A stretch of 64,000 nucleotides of DNA from Bacteroidaceae bacterium (GCA_017619585.1 JAFZSA010000044.1:31952-95951); one strand, 5' to 3'. Counted from the first letter of the stretch, positions 17,375 to 26,468 are shown. The notes: generated by a model not told the origin, from the letters alone. Numbers and translations are program-made.

Positions 17375-18552
17375 TTCTTGTTGTTCTTACGGTAGTATAA
17401 GTAATAACTTATAGGCCTTGTGAGCAAAGTTAGCGCCAAAGGTACAACTAATTTTCCAAATTCTTGTGGCATCCAAGGAGAAAATACAACAAAAGTTGTC
17501 AAAATCACAAAAAAAGCAGCATGCCACATAGTCTTCTTACGCTGATAAGCAGCTTTTATCACCATTGGGAGCGCTATCAGTGCAACAGGATTCAATACCC
17601 AAATCTGCCAGTTACTGCCAACAGCCGGATGCTCGGAGAAGAAGAACATAAACAGCAGCACCATGCCTGCCACACCCTGCCCCAGTAACAAGACAGCATC
17701 CCAAAGCCAGAACTGCCAGTTAGCCCAGCGTTCCACCAGCACAACTAATATAGAAAAGCACAGCAGAACGGCCATAGCTTGTTTGGGGGAAAGAGGGAAT
17801 TCCGATTGTATCACCTGAGGTCTTTCCTGTAAAAGAATTTCCTTTTCCAAAACCAGAGGTCGTTTGTCATTGTTAGCTGCATAGATATAGGCATTGTCAG
17901 CATACCTGAGCATATACTCTGGAGCAAACTGAGCCGAACGGATGCTGACCAACGTATCAACAGCTGCGCCAAGCAGAATATCATTTCCTTCTTGCGCCCA
18001 CGGATGTTCCTTGGTATATTGATGCAACATCTGACGATGAGTATAGAGCGGAATACTATCCGGGTAAACTATCCTACCCTCCACACAGCTTTCTATGATA
18101 TCCCTGACTTTGGTAGTACAGTTATTGTAAAGAAAATTATATCTGTACTGTCTATTCTCAGGCTTGCATTCCTCCAGCATTCTCAGGTACATCCTGTTTG
18201 CCTCCTCCTGGGTCAGATTCAGCACCTGTTCTGTAATGGAGGAACCACGCTCTTCATACTCGCGAGTAAAATACTGCCAAGGAATGGGAACCACCATGTA
18301 GTCACATTTCCCACGTATGAAACGCCAGATAAAATGAGGCTGTTTAAAGGAGAACATCCCATAGTTAAAGACCAGATCCTGACCTGCAGTATAATTCTGA
18401 ATACGGAGGGCTGTATGACCATACAATTCATACGCCTCCTGTCCGGGTGAGCAAGTAATCAAGCTGGCACGAATACTGTCCAGTTCCTGCGCATAACCCA
18501 GAAACAAAGAAGGCAACAAGGCCACAAATAAGATAACACGTCTTAAAAACAT
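17371..18552 (-). CDS. DUF4105 / Lnb-type N-terminal domain protein with C-terminal membrane segments
   Basis: This 393-residue protein has a signal peptide (MFLRRVILFVALLPSLFLGYAQ). A periplasmic DUF4105 domain follows (about residues 25-240), then about four hydrophobic helices (about 270-385). The conserved His is in YELYGHTALRI and the conserved Cys in YNFLYNNCTTKVRDIIESC, the expected pair for this papain-like fold. In Gram-positive Lnb this domain carries out lipoprotein N-acylation by intramolecular transfer. A comparable lipid-transfer role in this lipoprotein-rich bacterium is plausible but inferred. The gene is coupled to the phosphatase-like gene by a 4-bp overlap. Its promoter box lies only 4 bp before the ATG, so the mRNA may be leaderless. 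Confidence 0.8.
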   Translation of the reverse strand: MFLRRVILFVALLPSLFLGYAQELDSIRASLITCSPGQEAYELYGHTALRIQNYTAGQDLVFNYGMFSFKQPHFIWRFIRGKCDYMVVPIPWQYFTREYEERGSSITEQVLNLTQEEANRMYLRMLEECKPENRQYRYNFLYNNCTTKVRDIIESCVEGRIVYPDSIPLYTHRQMLHQYTKEHPWAQEGNDILLGAAVDTLVSIRSAQFAPEYMLRYADNAYIYAANNDKRPLVLEKEILLQERPQVIQSEFPLSPKQAMAVLLCFSILVVLVERWANWQFWLWDAVLLLGQGVAGMVLLFMFFFSEHPAVGSNWQIWVLNPVALIALPMVIKAAYQRKKTMWHAAFFVILTTFVVFSPWMPQEFGKLVVPLALTLLTRPISYYLYYRKNNKK

Positions 18553-18556
18553 AACG

Positions 18557-18564
18557 CAAAGGTA
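18557..18564 (-). promoter_or_regulatory. -7 box immediately before the DUF4105 start codon
   Basis: TACCTTTG on the - strand is followed by CGTT and then the ATG at 18552. Transcription should start about 5-7 bases after the box, at or inside the start codon, implying a leaderless mRNA. Confidence 0.6.
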
Positions 18565-18659
18565 ATGTTTTTCTATAAATAGAGGGGTTTTTTAAGTTTA
18601 TTTTTGCTAAGGAATGTAAAACTTTCAGTTTTGTTATTTCTAATCTCAATTAAATAATG

Positions 18660-18667
18660 TACCTTTG
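18660..18667 (+). promoter_or_regulatory. -7 box immediately before coaX
   Basis: TACCTTTG is followed by CACCC and the GTG start at 18673. The expected transcription start coincides with the start codon, implying a leaderless mRNA. A TTTG at 18630-18633 is 26 bp upstream, longer than the usual spacing. Confidence 0.65.
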
Positions 18668-18672
18668 CACCC

Positions 18673-19407
18673 GTGAAATTGATAATTGATATAGGCAATA
18701 CAGTTGCCAAACTAGTAGCCTTCGACGGGGAAGAACCCGTTGAGGAAATAAAGACAAACAACGATACTCTGGCCGCTTTGCCAGCGTTTGCGAGCAAATA
18801 CCACTTTGACTGTGGTATCGTAGGGTCTGTTATAGGCATCCCGGAAGCAGTAGAGGACATGCTCACCAGCATGCCTTTTCCTATTCTGAGATTCACGCCA
18901 GACACCCCCATCCCTATCTGCAACAAGTACAAAACACCTCACACCTTAGGTTCAGACCGTTTGGCAGCAGCTGTAGGTGCCAGCATATTGAAGCCCGAGA
19001 AGGACATCCTGATCATAGACGCAGGAACCTGCATCACCTACGATGTGATAGATGCCAAGAAGAACTACTGGGGCGGCAACATTGCTCCTGGCATGCAAAT
19101 GCGACTTCATGCTCTGCACGAGCATACCGTACGCCTTCCTCTTGTTCAAGCCGAGGGCGAAGTTCCTGGTTTGGGATACAACACAGAGACAGCCATCCGA
19201 TCAGGCGTACTACGTGGCATGAAGTACGAGATAGAGGGATACATTAAGTCCATGAGGGCCAAATACCCTAACCTGCTGGTATTCCTTACAGGAGGAGACA
19301 AGATCAACTTTGACACGAATATCAAAAACAGCATCTTTGCAGACAAATTCATAGTTCCTAGAGGACTCAACAAGATATTAGACTACAATTATGATAAGAT
19401 TCAGTAA
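18673..19407 (+). CDS. coaX: Type III pantothenate kinase
   Basis: This 244-residue CoaX catalyses the first step of coenzyme A synthesis, ATP-dependent phosphorylation of pantothenate. Motifs are KLIIDIGNTVAKL at the N terminus (phosphate-1), GSDRLAAAVGA, IIDAGTCITYDVID (phosphate-2) and GGNIAPGMQMRLHAL. The length is typical. The start is GTG at 18673, giving V/M-KLIIDIGNT with no room for an upstream start because the promoter box ends 5 bp before it. The gene leads a + strand cluster with a barrel protein (overlap 17 bp), lptC and a CNNM protein. I recall this grouping from other Bacteroidales genomes. Confidence 0.95.
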   Translation: MKLIIDIGNTVAKLVAFDGEEPVEEIKTNNDTLAALPAFASKYHFDCGIVGSVIGIPEAVEDMLTSMPFPILRFTPDTPIPICNKYKTPHTLGSDRLAAAVGASILKPEKDILIIDAGTCITYDVIDAKKNYWGGNIAPGMQMRLHALHEHTVRLPLVQAEGEVPGLGYNTETAIRSGVLRGMKYEIEGYIKSMRAKYPNLLVFLTGGDKINFDTNIKNSIFADKFIVPRGLNKILDYNYDKIQ

Positions 19408-20725
19408 AATAGGCAGTTTACTGTTGGCAAGTACGTTGTGCCTGAACATGATGGCACAGAGCAACGGAAGCAGCTCTTCTTATTCACGCTTCGGTTTGGG
19501 AACACTTGAGAACCAAGCACAAGGCTTCAGCAAGGCTATGGGTGGAACAGGACTGGGATACCGTGCCGGCAACCGAATCAATACGCTCAACCCTGCATCA
19601 TACTCGGCCATAGACTCCACCACCCTTCTGCTGGACGCTGGAATGACGGCAGCCTATGGTAATATGCAACAAAATGGCAACAAGATTAACATATACCAAT
19701 GCAAACTGGATTATGTAAACATCGGCCTGAGACTTTACCGCAACATGGGACTCTCTGCCGGTTTCATGCCGTACACCACCATCGGATACGACTTCTCCAG
19801 TTCAAGCAGGGTTACCAAAGACCCCAATTCCCAACAGATCATCACCAGCACCAGCAATTATAATGGCGACGGTGGCCTGCATCAGGTCTATTTAGGATTA
19901 GGTTATAAAGTTTTCAAGGAATTGTCTTTAGGCGTCAACGCCAGTTTCATCTGGGGAGACTACAACCATTACGTTCTGCAAACCTACTCAACGGGTGACG
20001 GTTCATCTTCTTACAACGGACTCAACTCCATAGAAAGTGCAGAAATCAGAACCTGGAAACTGGATTTTGGTACCCAGTACCCCATACGTCTCACCCCCGA
20101 CGATGTGCTGACCCTAGGAGCCACAGCAAGCATCGGACACCAGATAAAGAGTAATGCTGTTTTGTTCAGATACACTGACGAGCAGGATGACGAAAGTGCA
20201 GATACAATACCCAACGCTTTCGACCTCCCCTACACTTATGGCATTGGCGCCACATGGAGACACAAGGGTAATCTGGTTGTAGGCATGGACTTCAAGCATG
20301 AATTCTGGGGCTCTTGTCGTACTCCCCAGATGGTAACAGTAGGCTCTGTTCCCAGATTCATCACCCAGACAGGTGGCTACAAGAACAGATTCAGGGTTTC
20401 TTTAGGAGCCGAGTTCACCCCCAACCCATTCGTATCCTATTACTGGAAGCGCATCCACTATCGCGTAGGTGCCAGCTACTCTACCCCATATCTGAAAGTA
20501 AACGGTGTTGATGGCCCCAAAGAATACTCCTTAACAGCCGGAGTAGGACTGCCACTTCCCTTCTCCAAGAACATCAACGCCAACAGCAAAAGTGTGCTGA
20601 ATGTAGGACTTGAATGGCTCAGACGCTCTCCCAGCGTTACCAATCATATTACAGAGAACTACGTCATGCTGAATTTAGGCATTACCTTCAACGAAGCATG
20701 GTTCATGAAGTACAAAATTCACTAA
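19391..20725 (+). CDS. Outer-membrane beta-barrel protein, FadL/OmpP1-like, function unknown
   Basis: This 444-residue protein has a signal peptide (MIRFSKIGSLLLASTLCLNMMAQ). The mature N terminus SYSRFGLGTLENQAQGFSKAMGGTGLG resembles the FadL/OmpP1 hatch region (many Gly, Ser, Asn; LNPASYS). The rest alternates short amphipathic strands and Tyr/Gly-rich turns (VNIGLRLYRNMGLSAGFMPY, YTYGIGATWRH) and ends in NLGITFNEAWFMKYKIH. This supports a barrel of about 14 strands in the outer membrane. The cargo is unknown. Its start overlaps the 3' end of coaX by 17 bp, and lptC follows after 17 bp, so all are in one operon and the protein may be tied to envelope biogenesis. Confidence 0.8.
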   Translation: MIRFSKIGSLLLASTLCLNMMAQSNGSSSSYSRFGLGTLENQAQGFSKAMGGTGLGYRAGNRINTLNPASYSAIDSTTLLLDAGMTAAYGNMQQNGNKINIYQCKLDYVNIGLRLYRNMGLSAGFMPYTTIGYDFSSSSRVTKDPNSQQIITSTSNYNGDGGLHQVYLGLGYKVFKELSLGVNASFIWGDYNHYVLQTYSTGDGSSSYNGLNSIESAEIRTWKLDFGTQYPIRLTPDDVLTLGATASIGHQIKSNAVLFRYTDEQDDESADTIPNAFDLPYTYGIGATWRHKGNLVVGMDFKHEFWGSCRTPQMVTVGSVPRFITQTGGYKNRFRVSLGAEFTPNPFVSYYWKRIHYRVGASYSTPYLKVNGVDGPKEYSLTAGVGLPLPFSKNINANSKSVLNVGLEWLRRSPSVTNHITENYVMLNLGITFNEAWFMKYKIH

Positions 20726-20742
20726 TTTAGTACCCTCAAAGA

Positions 20743-21414
20743 TTGAATCCACGTAGAGCCATAATCCTATGCAGCCTGATATCAGTTCTGGGCATATCTT
20801 TCTCGTGCAGCACCAGAACTGAACATATGGCAGAAGCCATTGACGACTCAGACTCGCTGCTCTTCATGCATGTAAGAGGTGTTAACACCTTTATCTCCGA
20901 CTCAGGCGTCATGCGCTACCATCTGGTAGCCGAGGAATGGGATATACTGAACGGTACTGCCGGACAGGCACCCACATGGAATTTCTACAAAGGATTACTG
21001 ATGGAGCGCTACGACGAGAATTTCCACATCGACCTATACGTACAATCAGACACAGCATACCTGCACGAACAATATCTGTGGGAACTGAGAGGACGTGTGG
21101 TAGTAAGAAACACCAAGGGGGACGTATTCCGCACGGAGGAACTCTTCTGGGATTTGAACAAGCACGAGATGTGGAGCTACCAATACATACGCATTATCAC
21201 ACCTGAACGTGAGCTGGAAGGAACAGAGTTCCATAGCAACGAACAGATGACACAATACTACGTAAACAACTCTATAGGAGCCTTCCCCATCACAGAGAAA
21301 GAAGGAGAAGAGCAAACACAGGATTCTGTTGCCGCACCAGAACAGCCTGAACCAACTAAGCCTACCAAATCTGCCAAGCAGATGAGATTCCTGCCTGCTC
21401 CGGAGAAAAGATAA
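20743..21414 (+). CDS. lptC: LPS export ABC transporter periplasmic protein LptC
   Basis: This 223-residue protein has a single N-terminal hydrophobic segment containing a lipobox-like Cys (ILCSLISVLGISFSCS). A beta-jellyroll LptC domain follows: MHVRGVNTFISDSGVMRYHLVAEEW, then GRVVVRNTKGDVFRTEELFWD, then GTEFHSNEQM. LptC links the LptBFG transporter at the inner membrane to the LptA bridge. The start is TTG at 20743, because the next in-frame ATG would remove the hydrophobic segment. The 40-residue C-terminal tail is Pro/Glu-rich and low in complexity (EQPEPTKPTKSAKQ). It belongs to the coaX-led cluster. Confidence 0.85.
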   Translation: MNPRRAIILCSLISVLGISFSCSTRTEHMAEAIDDSDSLLFMHVRGVNTFISDSGVMRYHLVAEEWDILNGTAGQAPTWNFYKGLLMERYDENFHIDLYVQSDTAYLHEQYLWELRGRVVVRNTKGDVFRTEELFWDLNKHEMWSYQYIRIITPERELEGTEFHSNEQMTQYYVNNSIGAFPITEKEGEEQTQDSVAAPEQPEPTKPTKSAKQMRFLPAPEKR

Positions 21415-21463
21415 TCATAACATATTATATCGCGACCCTTAAACAGATTATACAAGAAATAAG

Positions 21464-22765
21464 ATGTACGCAGAAAGTACCCTCATCATAGAAACCCTGA
21501 TTGCCCTGTTCTTCTCAGCATTCTTCTCCGGAATGGAGATCGCCTTCGTTTCCAGCAGCAAACTGCGATTCGAGATGGAGCGCGAGCAAAGGGGCTTCAC
21601 CTCACGACTGATAGACACCTTCTACCGTCACCCCAACAATTTCATCTCCACACTGCTGGTAGGAAACAACATCGCATTGGTAGTATATGGTATTCTGATG
21701 GCAGGTCTTATCAACAAGTTCATCCTTATACCGTTAGGCGTACACCAGACAGAGGGCGATTGTCCCAATGAGGTGATTTGCCTGCTTACCCAGACAATCC
21801 TGAGCACCATGGTCGTGTTGGTAACGGGCGAGTTCCTGCCAAAGACTCTCTTCAAACTGACCCCCAATAGGATGATGAACGTCTTTGCCTTGCCCGCATA
21901 CATCTTCTACATCATCCTATGGCCTATCAGTAAATTCACCTCCGGCATCAGCAAACTCACACTGAGGATAATGGGACAAAAAGTAAAGAAGGCCGAGATG
22001 GAAAAGACCTTTACCAAGGTCGATCTGGACTACCTGATCCAGAGCAATATAGAGAATATTGAAGACGACAAGAAGATTGACGAGGAGATAAAGATCTTCC
22101 ATAACGCATTAGGATTCAGCAACGTAAAGGTAAGGGACTGCATTGTACCGCGTACAGAGATTGATGCCGTTGACGAAGACACAGATCTGCACATACTAAG
22201 AAACCATTTCATAGAAAGCGGACACTCCAAGATTATCGTTTACAAAGGAGACATAGACAATATCACGGGTTACATCCATACAGCCGAGATGTTCCGACTG
22301 AAGGAGGACGACGATTGGCGAAAGAACATCAAGGAAATACCCATCGTACCCGAAACCATGAACGCACAGAAGCTACTGAGCATCTTTACTGCGCAGAAAA
22401 AATCCATGGCCGTGATTGTTGACGAATTCGGAGGAACCAGCGGCATTGTCACCCTCGAAGACCTGGTAGAGGAAATCTTCGGAGAGATTGAAGACGAGCA
22501 TGACAGCACCAACTATGTAGCTCGCGACCTGGGCGATGATGAGTACCTGCTTTCTGCCCGCATAGAGATAGCTAAAGCCAACGAGTTACTGGGACTTGAC
22601 CTGCCCGAAAGTGATGAGTACCTGACCGTTGGCGGACTGATTCTGCATGAATACCAGAGTTTCCCCAAACTGAACGAAGTGGTAAAATTCGGGCAATACG
22701 AATTCAAAATCCTGCAGAACACCACCACAAAGATTGAGCTTGTAAAATTGAAAGTGCTTAATTAA
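21464..22765 (+). CDS. CNNM/CorC (HlyC-type) transporter-associated membrane protein
   Basis: This 433-residue protein has the standard order for the family. An N-terminal DUF21/CNNM domain has about four hydrophobic helices (residues 1-190; [21 protein letters not shown] is typical). A CBS pair follows (about 205-330; [20 protein letters not shown], then [32 protein letters not shown]), then a C-terminal CorC_HlyC domain (about 345-430). Such proteins are linked to magnesium/cobalt homeostasis. In Bacteroidetes a close relative is GldE of the gliding/T9SS-related set, which I cannot distinguish here. It is the last gene of the coaX cluster, since a terminator overlaps its stop codon. Confidence 0.88.
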   Translation: MYAESTLIIETLIALFFSAFFSGMEIAFVSSSKLRFEMEREQRGFTSRLIDTFYRHPNNFISTLLVGNNIALVVYGILMAGLINKFILIPLGVHQTEGDCPNEVICLLTQTILSTMVVLVTGEFLPKTLFKLTPNRMMNVFALPAYIFYIILWPISKFTSGISKLTLRIMGQKVKKAEMEKTFTKVDLDYLIQSNIENIEDDKKIDEEIKIFHNALGFSNVKVRDCIVPRTEIDAVDEDTDLHILRNHFIESGHSKIIVYKGDIDNITGYIHTAEMFRLKEDDDWRKNIKEIPIVPETMNAQKLLSIFTAQKKSMAVIVDEFGGTSGIVTLEDLVEEIFGEIEDEHDSTNYVARDLGDDEYLLSARIEIAKANELLGLDLPESDEYLTVGGLILHEYQSFPKLNEVVKFGQYEFKILQNTTTKIELVKLKVLN

Positions 22766-22776
22766 TTGCACTTTTT
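22751..22776 (+). terminator. Terminator overlapping the CNNM gene stop codon
   Basis: AAAGTGC and GCACTTT pair around a 10-base loop that contains the stop codon (22763-22765), followed by a short T run. It ends the coaX-led cluster. Confidence 0.65.
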
Positions 22777-22811
22777 CCCTATTATATAAGAGAGGTATAG
22801 ATTTTTTTTCT

Positions 22812-22819
22812 TATCTTTG
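22812..22819 (+). promoter_or_regulatory. -7 box for the PpiD-like gene
   Basis: TATCTTTG lies 44 bp upstream of the ATG at 22864 and directly after the upstream terminator, so the foldase gene has its own promoter. No clear -33 TTTG is seen. Confidence 0.55.
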
Positions 22820-22863
22820 TACGCTAATTGTGAAAACAACAACAAATAAATAACTATAAAAAA

Positions 22864-25014
22864 ATGGCAACATTACAAAAAATCCGTAACAAGGGAAAGA
22901 TCCTTATCGCCGTGGTAGGTCTGGCCCTGTTCGCCTTCATTGCCGAGGAGTTCGTCCGCTCTCTCTCATACACTCAGACAGAGAAGCACCAGAGAATCGG
23001 TAAGATTTATGGCGAAAGTGTCAACGTGCAGGAGTTCAATGCATTGGTTGACGAGTACACAGATGTTATTAAATTCACCAACGGTCTGAGTTCTCTGAAT
23101 GACGACCAGTTGTCTTCCATCCGCGATCAGGTTTGGCAGACATACGTTAACCAGCAGATTATCGAGCACGAGTGCAAGAAGCTGGGTCTGACTGTTACTG
23201 ATGCCGAGATTCAGGACATCATCAACAAAGGCAAGAACCCTATGTTGGCACAGACTCCCTTCCGCAACCAGCAGGGCGGTTTTGATGTTAACCAGTTGAA
23301 GCAGTTCCTGAGCCAGAAGGACGATGTAATGAACAACGCTGAATATGGTTCAGAGATTAAGGATCAGTACATGCAGATGTACAACTACTGGAAGTTCATC
23401 GAGAAGACTATCCGTCAGCAGACACTGGCTCAGAAATACCAGTCACTCCTTGCAGGTACTATCGTCAGCAACCCCATCTGTGCTAAGGCTAACTTTGAAG
23501 GCCGTGCCAACGAGAGCGAGATTCTTCTGGCTGCACTCCCCTACACTAGCGTCAAGGACGCAGACATCACCGTTGAGGATGCTGATCTGAAGGCTAAGTA
23601 TAACGAGATGAAGGAAATCTTCCGCACCACTCAGGAGACTCGCGAGTTCAAGTACATTGACATCGCAGTTACTGCCAGCAAAGCTGACAAGGATGCTCTG
23701 CAGAAGGAAATGGAAGGTTATGCACAGGCTCTGAGCGAGAGTGCTGACCCAGCAAAGACCGTTCGCGAGGCTGCCAGCCAGGTTGCATACAGCGCAGTAC
23801 CCGTTAGCAGCAAGGCTCTTCCCCACGATGTAGCTGAACTGCTGGATTCTATGGCTGCAGGCACTCAGGTAGGTCCTTTCGTTCACGAGCATGACAACAC
23901 TATCAACATTGTTCGTCTGATCGAGAAGGTTAGCCGTCCTGACTCTGTTGAGGTTCGTCAGATTGCTGCTCCCGGCAAGGATATGGAAGCTGCCGAGAAG
24001 ACTGCAGATTCTATCATGAATGCTTTGGCTGCCGGCGCAAACTTCGACTCTATTGCCAAGAAGTACAACCAGCCCGCTGAGAAGGTGTGGATTACAAGTG
24101 CTCAGTACGAAGGCCAGACATTGGACGAGAACAACCGCAAGTTCATCAATACACTTACAACTGCCGCTGTAGGTTCTAACAACAAGATTGTACTGGATGG
24201 TCAGGGCGTTATCGTAGCACAGATTACAGACCGTCGCAATATCATCAACAAGTACAACGTTGCTGTTATCAAGCGCGCTATCGACTTCAGTAAGGAAACA
24301 TACGGCAAGGCTTACAACGACTTCGCCAGCTTCCTGGCAGGTAACCCCAAGGCTGAGGACATCGAGGCTAACGCTTCTAAGGCAGGTTACAATGTTCAGA
24401 CCCGAACAATGGCTAACACAGAGCACACTGTAGCTGGTGTTCACAGCACACGCGAGACCCTGCGTTGGATCTTCAACGAGGACACCAAGATTGGTGACGT
24501 TTCTCCCCTCTACGAGTGTGGTGATAACGACCATCTGCTGGTTGTAATGCTGACAGGCATCAACGAAAAGGGTTATATGAAATGGGACGACGAGCAGGTT
24601 AAGGCTTACTTGACAAGCGAGGTTCAGAAGGACAAGAAGGCTGCCAAGTTGCAGGAGAAAATAAAGGCTGCAAAGAGCATTGCCGACGTTGCTAAGATGG
24701 AAGGTGCTGTTACTGACACTATCAAGCACGTTAACTTTGCCAACAACGCCTTTATCTCTAAGGTTGGTAACAGCGAGCCCGCTCTGAGCGGTTCTGTTAG
24801 CGCTGCCAAGAAGGGTGACTTCAAGGCTGGCATCAAGGGTAACGGCGCCGTTTACGCTTACCAGGTACTCAACCAGACCAAGTCTGACATTAAGTTCGAT
24901 GTTAAGCAGGAGAAGCAGCAGGCTGCTCAGATGAGCATGCGTGCCCTCAGCGCTTTCACCAACGAGCTGTACTTGAAGGCTGACGTTCAGGACAAGCGTT
25001 ACCTCTTCTATTAA
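22864..25014 (+). CDS. PpiD/SurA-type periplasmic peptidyl-prolyl isomerase
   Basis: This 716-residue protein is anchored by one N-terminal membrane helix (ILIAVVGLALFAFIAEEFV, about residues 13-31) and has a large periplasmic part. A SurA_N-like chaperone region comes first (about 40-190; VWQTYVNQQIIEHECKKLGL). A parvulin domain lies around residues 345-450 (VEVRQIAAPG, SIMNALAAGANFDSIAKKYN), then a further long C-terminal region. This is the PpiD pattern: a membrane-anchored chaperone that assists proteins leaving the Sec translocon. Use of preferred codons throughout suggests strong expression and explains long spurious frames on the other strand. It has its own promoter and terminator. 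Confidence 0.9.
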   Translation: MATLQKIRNKGKILIAVVGLALFAFIAEEFVRSLSYTQTEKHQRIGKIYGESVNVQEFNALVDEYTDVIKFTNGLSSLNDDQLSSIRDQVWQTYVNQQIIEHECKKLGLTVTDAEIQDIINKGKNPMLAQTPFRNQQGGFDVNQLKQFLSQKDDVMNNAEYGSEIKDQYMQMYNYWKFIEKTIRQQTLAQKYQSLLAGTIVSNPICAKANFEGRANESEILLAALPYTSVKDADITVEDADLKAKYNEMKEIFRTTQETREFKYIDIAVTASKADKDALQKEMEGYAQALSESADPAKTVREAASQVAYSAVPVSSKALPHDVAELLDSMAAGTQVGPFVHEHDNTINIVRLIEKVSRPDSVEVRQIAAPGKDMEAAEKTADSIMNALAAGANFDSIAKKYNQPAEKVWITSAQYEGQTLDENNRKFINTLTTAAVGSNNKIVLDGQGVIVAQITDRRNIINKYNVAVIKRAIDFSKETYGKAYNDFASFLAGNPKAEDIEANASKAGYNVQTRTMANTEHTVAGVHSTRETLRWIFNEDTKIGDVSPLYECGDNDHLLVVMLTGINEKGYMKWDDEQVKAYLTSEVQKDKKAAKLQEKIKAAKSIADVAKMEGAVTDTIKHVNFANNAFISKVGNSEPALSGSVSAAKKGDFKAGIKGNGAVYAYQVLNQTKSDIKFDVKQEKQQAAQMSMRALSAFTNELYLKADVQDKRYLFY

Positions 25015-25038
25015 TCAGAAACAGGAAAATGCAACAAT

Positions 25039-25074
25039 AAGAGAGGGGCAGCCAATTGGTTGCCCCTCTCTTAT
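25039..25074 (+). terminator. Intrinsic terminator after the PpiD-like gene
   Basis: AAGAGAGGGGCAGCCA pairs with TGGTTGCCCCTCTCTT with one wobble, and is followed by ATTTC. It lies 24 bp after the stop codon. Confidence 0.85.
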
Positions 25075-25194
25075 TTCATTAAATTCTCCGTTCTCATCCT
25101 AATCATCTCCTCGATTCAGTCAACTTAACCGTAACCAGCTTCTGCGTTACTCTAAAGATCCATCCTATACTCCAAGAGCCAGTACTTCCCAAGG

Positions 25195-25274
25195 AGTACT
25201 CCAGTACTCCGGTTAAAGTACTCCAGTACTCTGGTTGAAGTACTCGAGTACTCTGGCAAGAGTACTGTAGTAGT
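25195..25274. repeat. 22-bp tandem repeat built on AGTACT palindromes, more than three copies
   Basis: Units begin at 25195, 25217 and 25239, with a partial fourth at 25261. Each starts AGTACTC, then SAGTACTC, then YGG. Each unit carries two AGTACT or near-AGTACT palindromes about 8-9 bp apart. The array lies in the 350-bp gap 25075-25424, which otherwise holds two terminators and no gene. Downstream, TTACGACTG (25304 and 25336) and GTTGTCAGT (about 25288 and 25351) also occur twice. Confidence 0.8.
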
Positions 25275-25369
25275 TCGCTGATTTGGGTTGTCAGTTTCCT
25301 GTCTTACGACTGGATAGAGTTGACTGGTTATTAAATTACGACTGCTCTTTGTTGTCAGTCTTTCAACAA

Positions 25370-25402
25370 AAAAAGGAGGCAACCACTGGTTGCCTCCTTT
25401 TT
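25370..25402 (-). terminator. Intrinsic terminator of the ilv operon
   Basis: GGAGGCAACC and GGTTGCCTCC form a perfect 10-bp stem with a 3-base loop inside A5/T5 flanks. On the - strand it is followed by TTTTTTTG. It lies 22 bp after the ilvC stop codon. Confidence 0.88.
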
Positions 25403-25424
25403 CAAACTTATAATCTTCCGAGAA

Positions 25425-26468
25425 TTAGTTGTTCTCAGGACGAAGCTTACGAACTACCTCAGCAGTACGCCACATCTCTGAATCGTGCAGAGCAGCAAGC
25501 TCCTTCTCCAAACCTACACGGTAGTCAGGCTTAGAGTTAGCATCGATAGAGATCTGAGCCTCGTTACCGCTCTTAACGCTTGCATACAGCTTCTCAACTA
25601 CAGGCTTGATAGCATCGTGGAAGGGACCCATCCAGTCAAGAGCACCACGCTGAGCTGTTGTAGAGCAGTTAGCATACATCCAGTCCATACCCTTCTGAGC
25701 AAACAGAGGCATCAGAGACTGAGTCAACTCCTCAACGGTCTCGTTGAAAGCCTCAGAGGGTGTGTGACCATTCTCACGCAGTACCTCGTACTGAGCCAAG
25801 AGCAAACCCTGGATAGCACCCATCAGTGAGCCGCGCTCACCTGTCAGGTCGCTGGTAGCCTCACGCTGGAAGGTTGTCTCGAACAGATAACCGGAACCGA
25901 TACCGATACCCAGAGCCAGTGTACGATCAAGAGCCTTACCTGTAGCATCCTGATAAACAGCATATGATGAGTTCAAGCCGCGACCCTCGAGGAACATAGT
26001 ACGCAATGATGTACCGGAACCCTTAGGAGCAACCATGATAACGTCGATATCCTTCTGGGGAACACAACCTGTACGGTCATTCCAAGTGATAGCGAAGCCA
26101 TGAGAGAAGTAAAGAGCGTTGCCTGGCTGCAAGCACTTCTGAAGTGTAGGCCATACACTCATTACAGCTGCATCAGAGAGCAGACACATTACGATAGTAC
26201 CCTTGGTGGCAGCCTCCTCGATAGAGAACAGAGTCTCACCGGGAACCCAACCGTCAGCAATAGCCTTCTCGAAAGTCTTACCCTGACGCTGGCCAACAAT
26301 TACGTTGAAACCGTTGTCACGCAAGTTGCAAGCCTGACCAGGACCCTGAACACCATAACCGATAACAGCGATGGTCTCATCCTTCAAAATCTCACGAGCT
26401 TTCTCCAAAGGAAACTCTTCGCGGGTCATTACCTCCTCGATAACGCCGCCAAAATTCATTTTTGCCAT
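25425..26468 (-). CDS. ilvC: Ketol-acid reductoisomerase
   Basis: This 347-residue class I enzyme carries out the second step of valine and isoleucine synthesis: NADPH-dependent isomeroreduction of acetolactate. The N terminus MAKMNFGGVIEEVMTREEFPLEKA is typical of Bacteroidetes. The Rossmann motif IGYGVQGPGQACNLRDNG follows at about residues 35-52, and the C-terminal knotted domain includes GERGSLMGAIQGLLLAQYEVL. I placed the start at 26468. The in-frame extension to 26531 would run into the promoter box at 26529-26536. Although last in the ilv cluster, it has its own promoter in the 90-bp gap after the thioesterase gene. Confidence 0.96.
   Translation of the reverse strand: MAKMNFGGVIEEVMTREEFPLEKAREILKDETIAVIGYGVQGPGQACNLRDNGFNVIVGQRQGKTFEKAIADGWVPGETLFSIEEAATKGTIVMCLLSDAAVMSVWPTLQKCLQPGNALYFSHGFAITWNDRTGCVPQKDIDVIMVAPKGSGTSLRTMFLEGRGLNSSYAVYQDATGKALDRTLALGIGIGSGYLFETTFQREATSDLTGERGSLMGAIQGLLLAQYEVLRENGHTPSEAFNETVEELTQSLMPLFAQKGMDWMYANCSTTAQRGALDWMGPFHDAIKPVVEKLYASVKSGNEAQISIDANSKPDYRVGLEKELAALHDSEMWRTAEVVRKLRPENN

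Noticed and set aside
23443..24729. A 428-codon frame antisense to the PpiD-like gene, and a similar one antisense to kbl (54734-55684)
   Set aside because: Both are shadows of strongly biased genes and show no signal peptide, domain or ribosome-binding site.
25152..25382. A 76-codon frame on the - strand across the AGTACT repeat
   Set aside because: Its repeated Tyr/Ser/Thr content comes only from the tandem repeat, and it crosses the ilv terminator.
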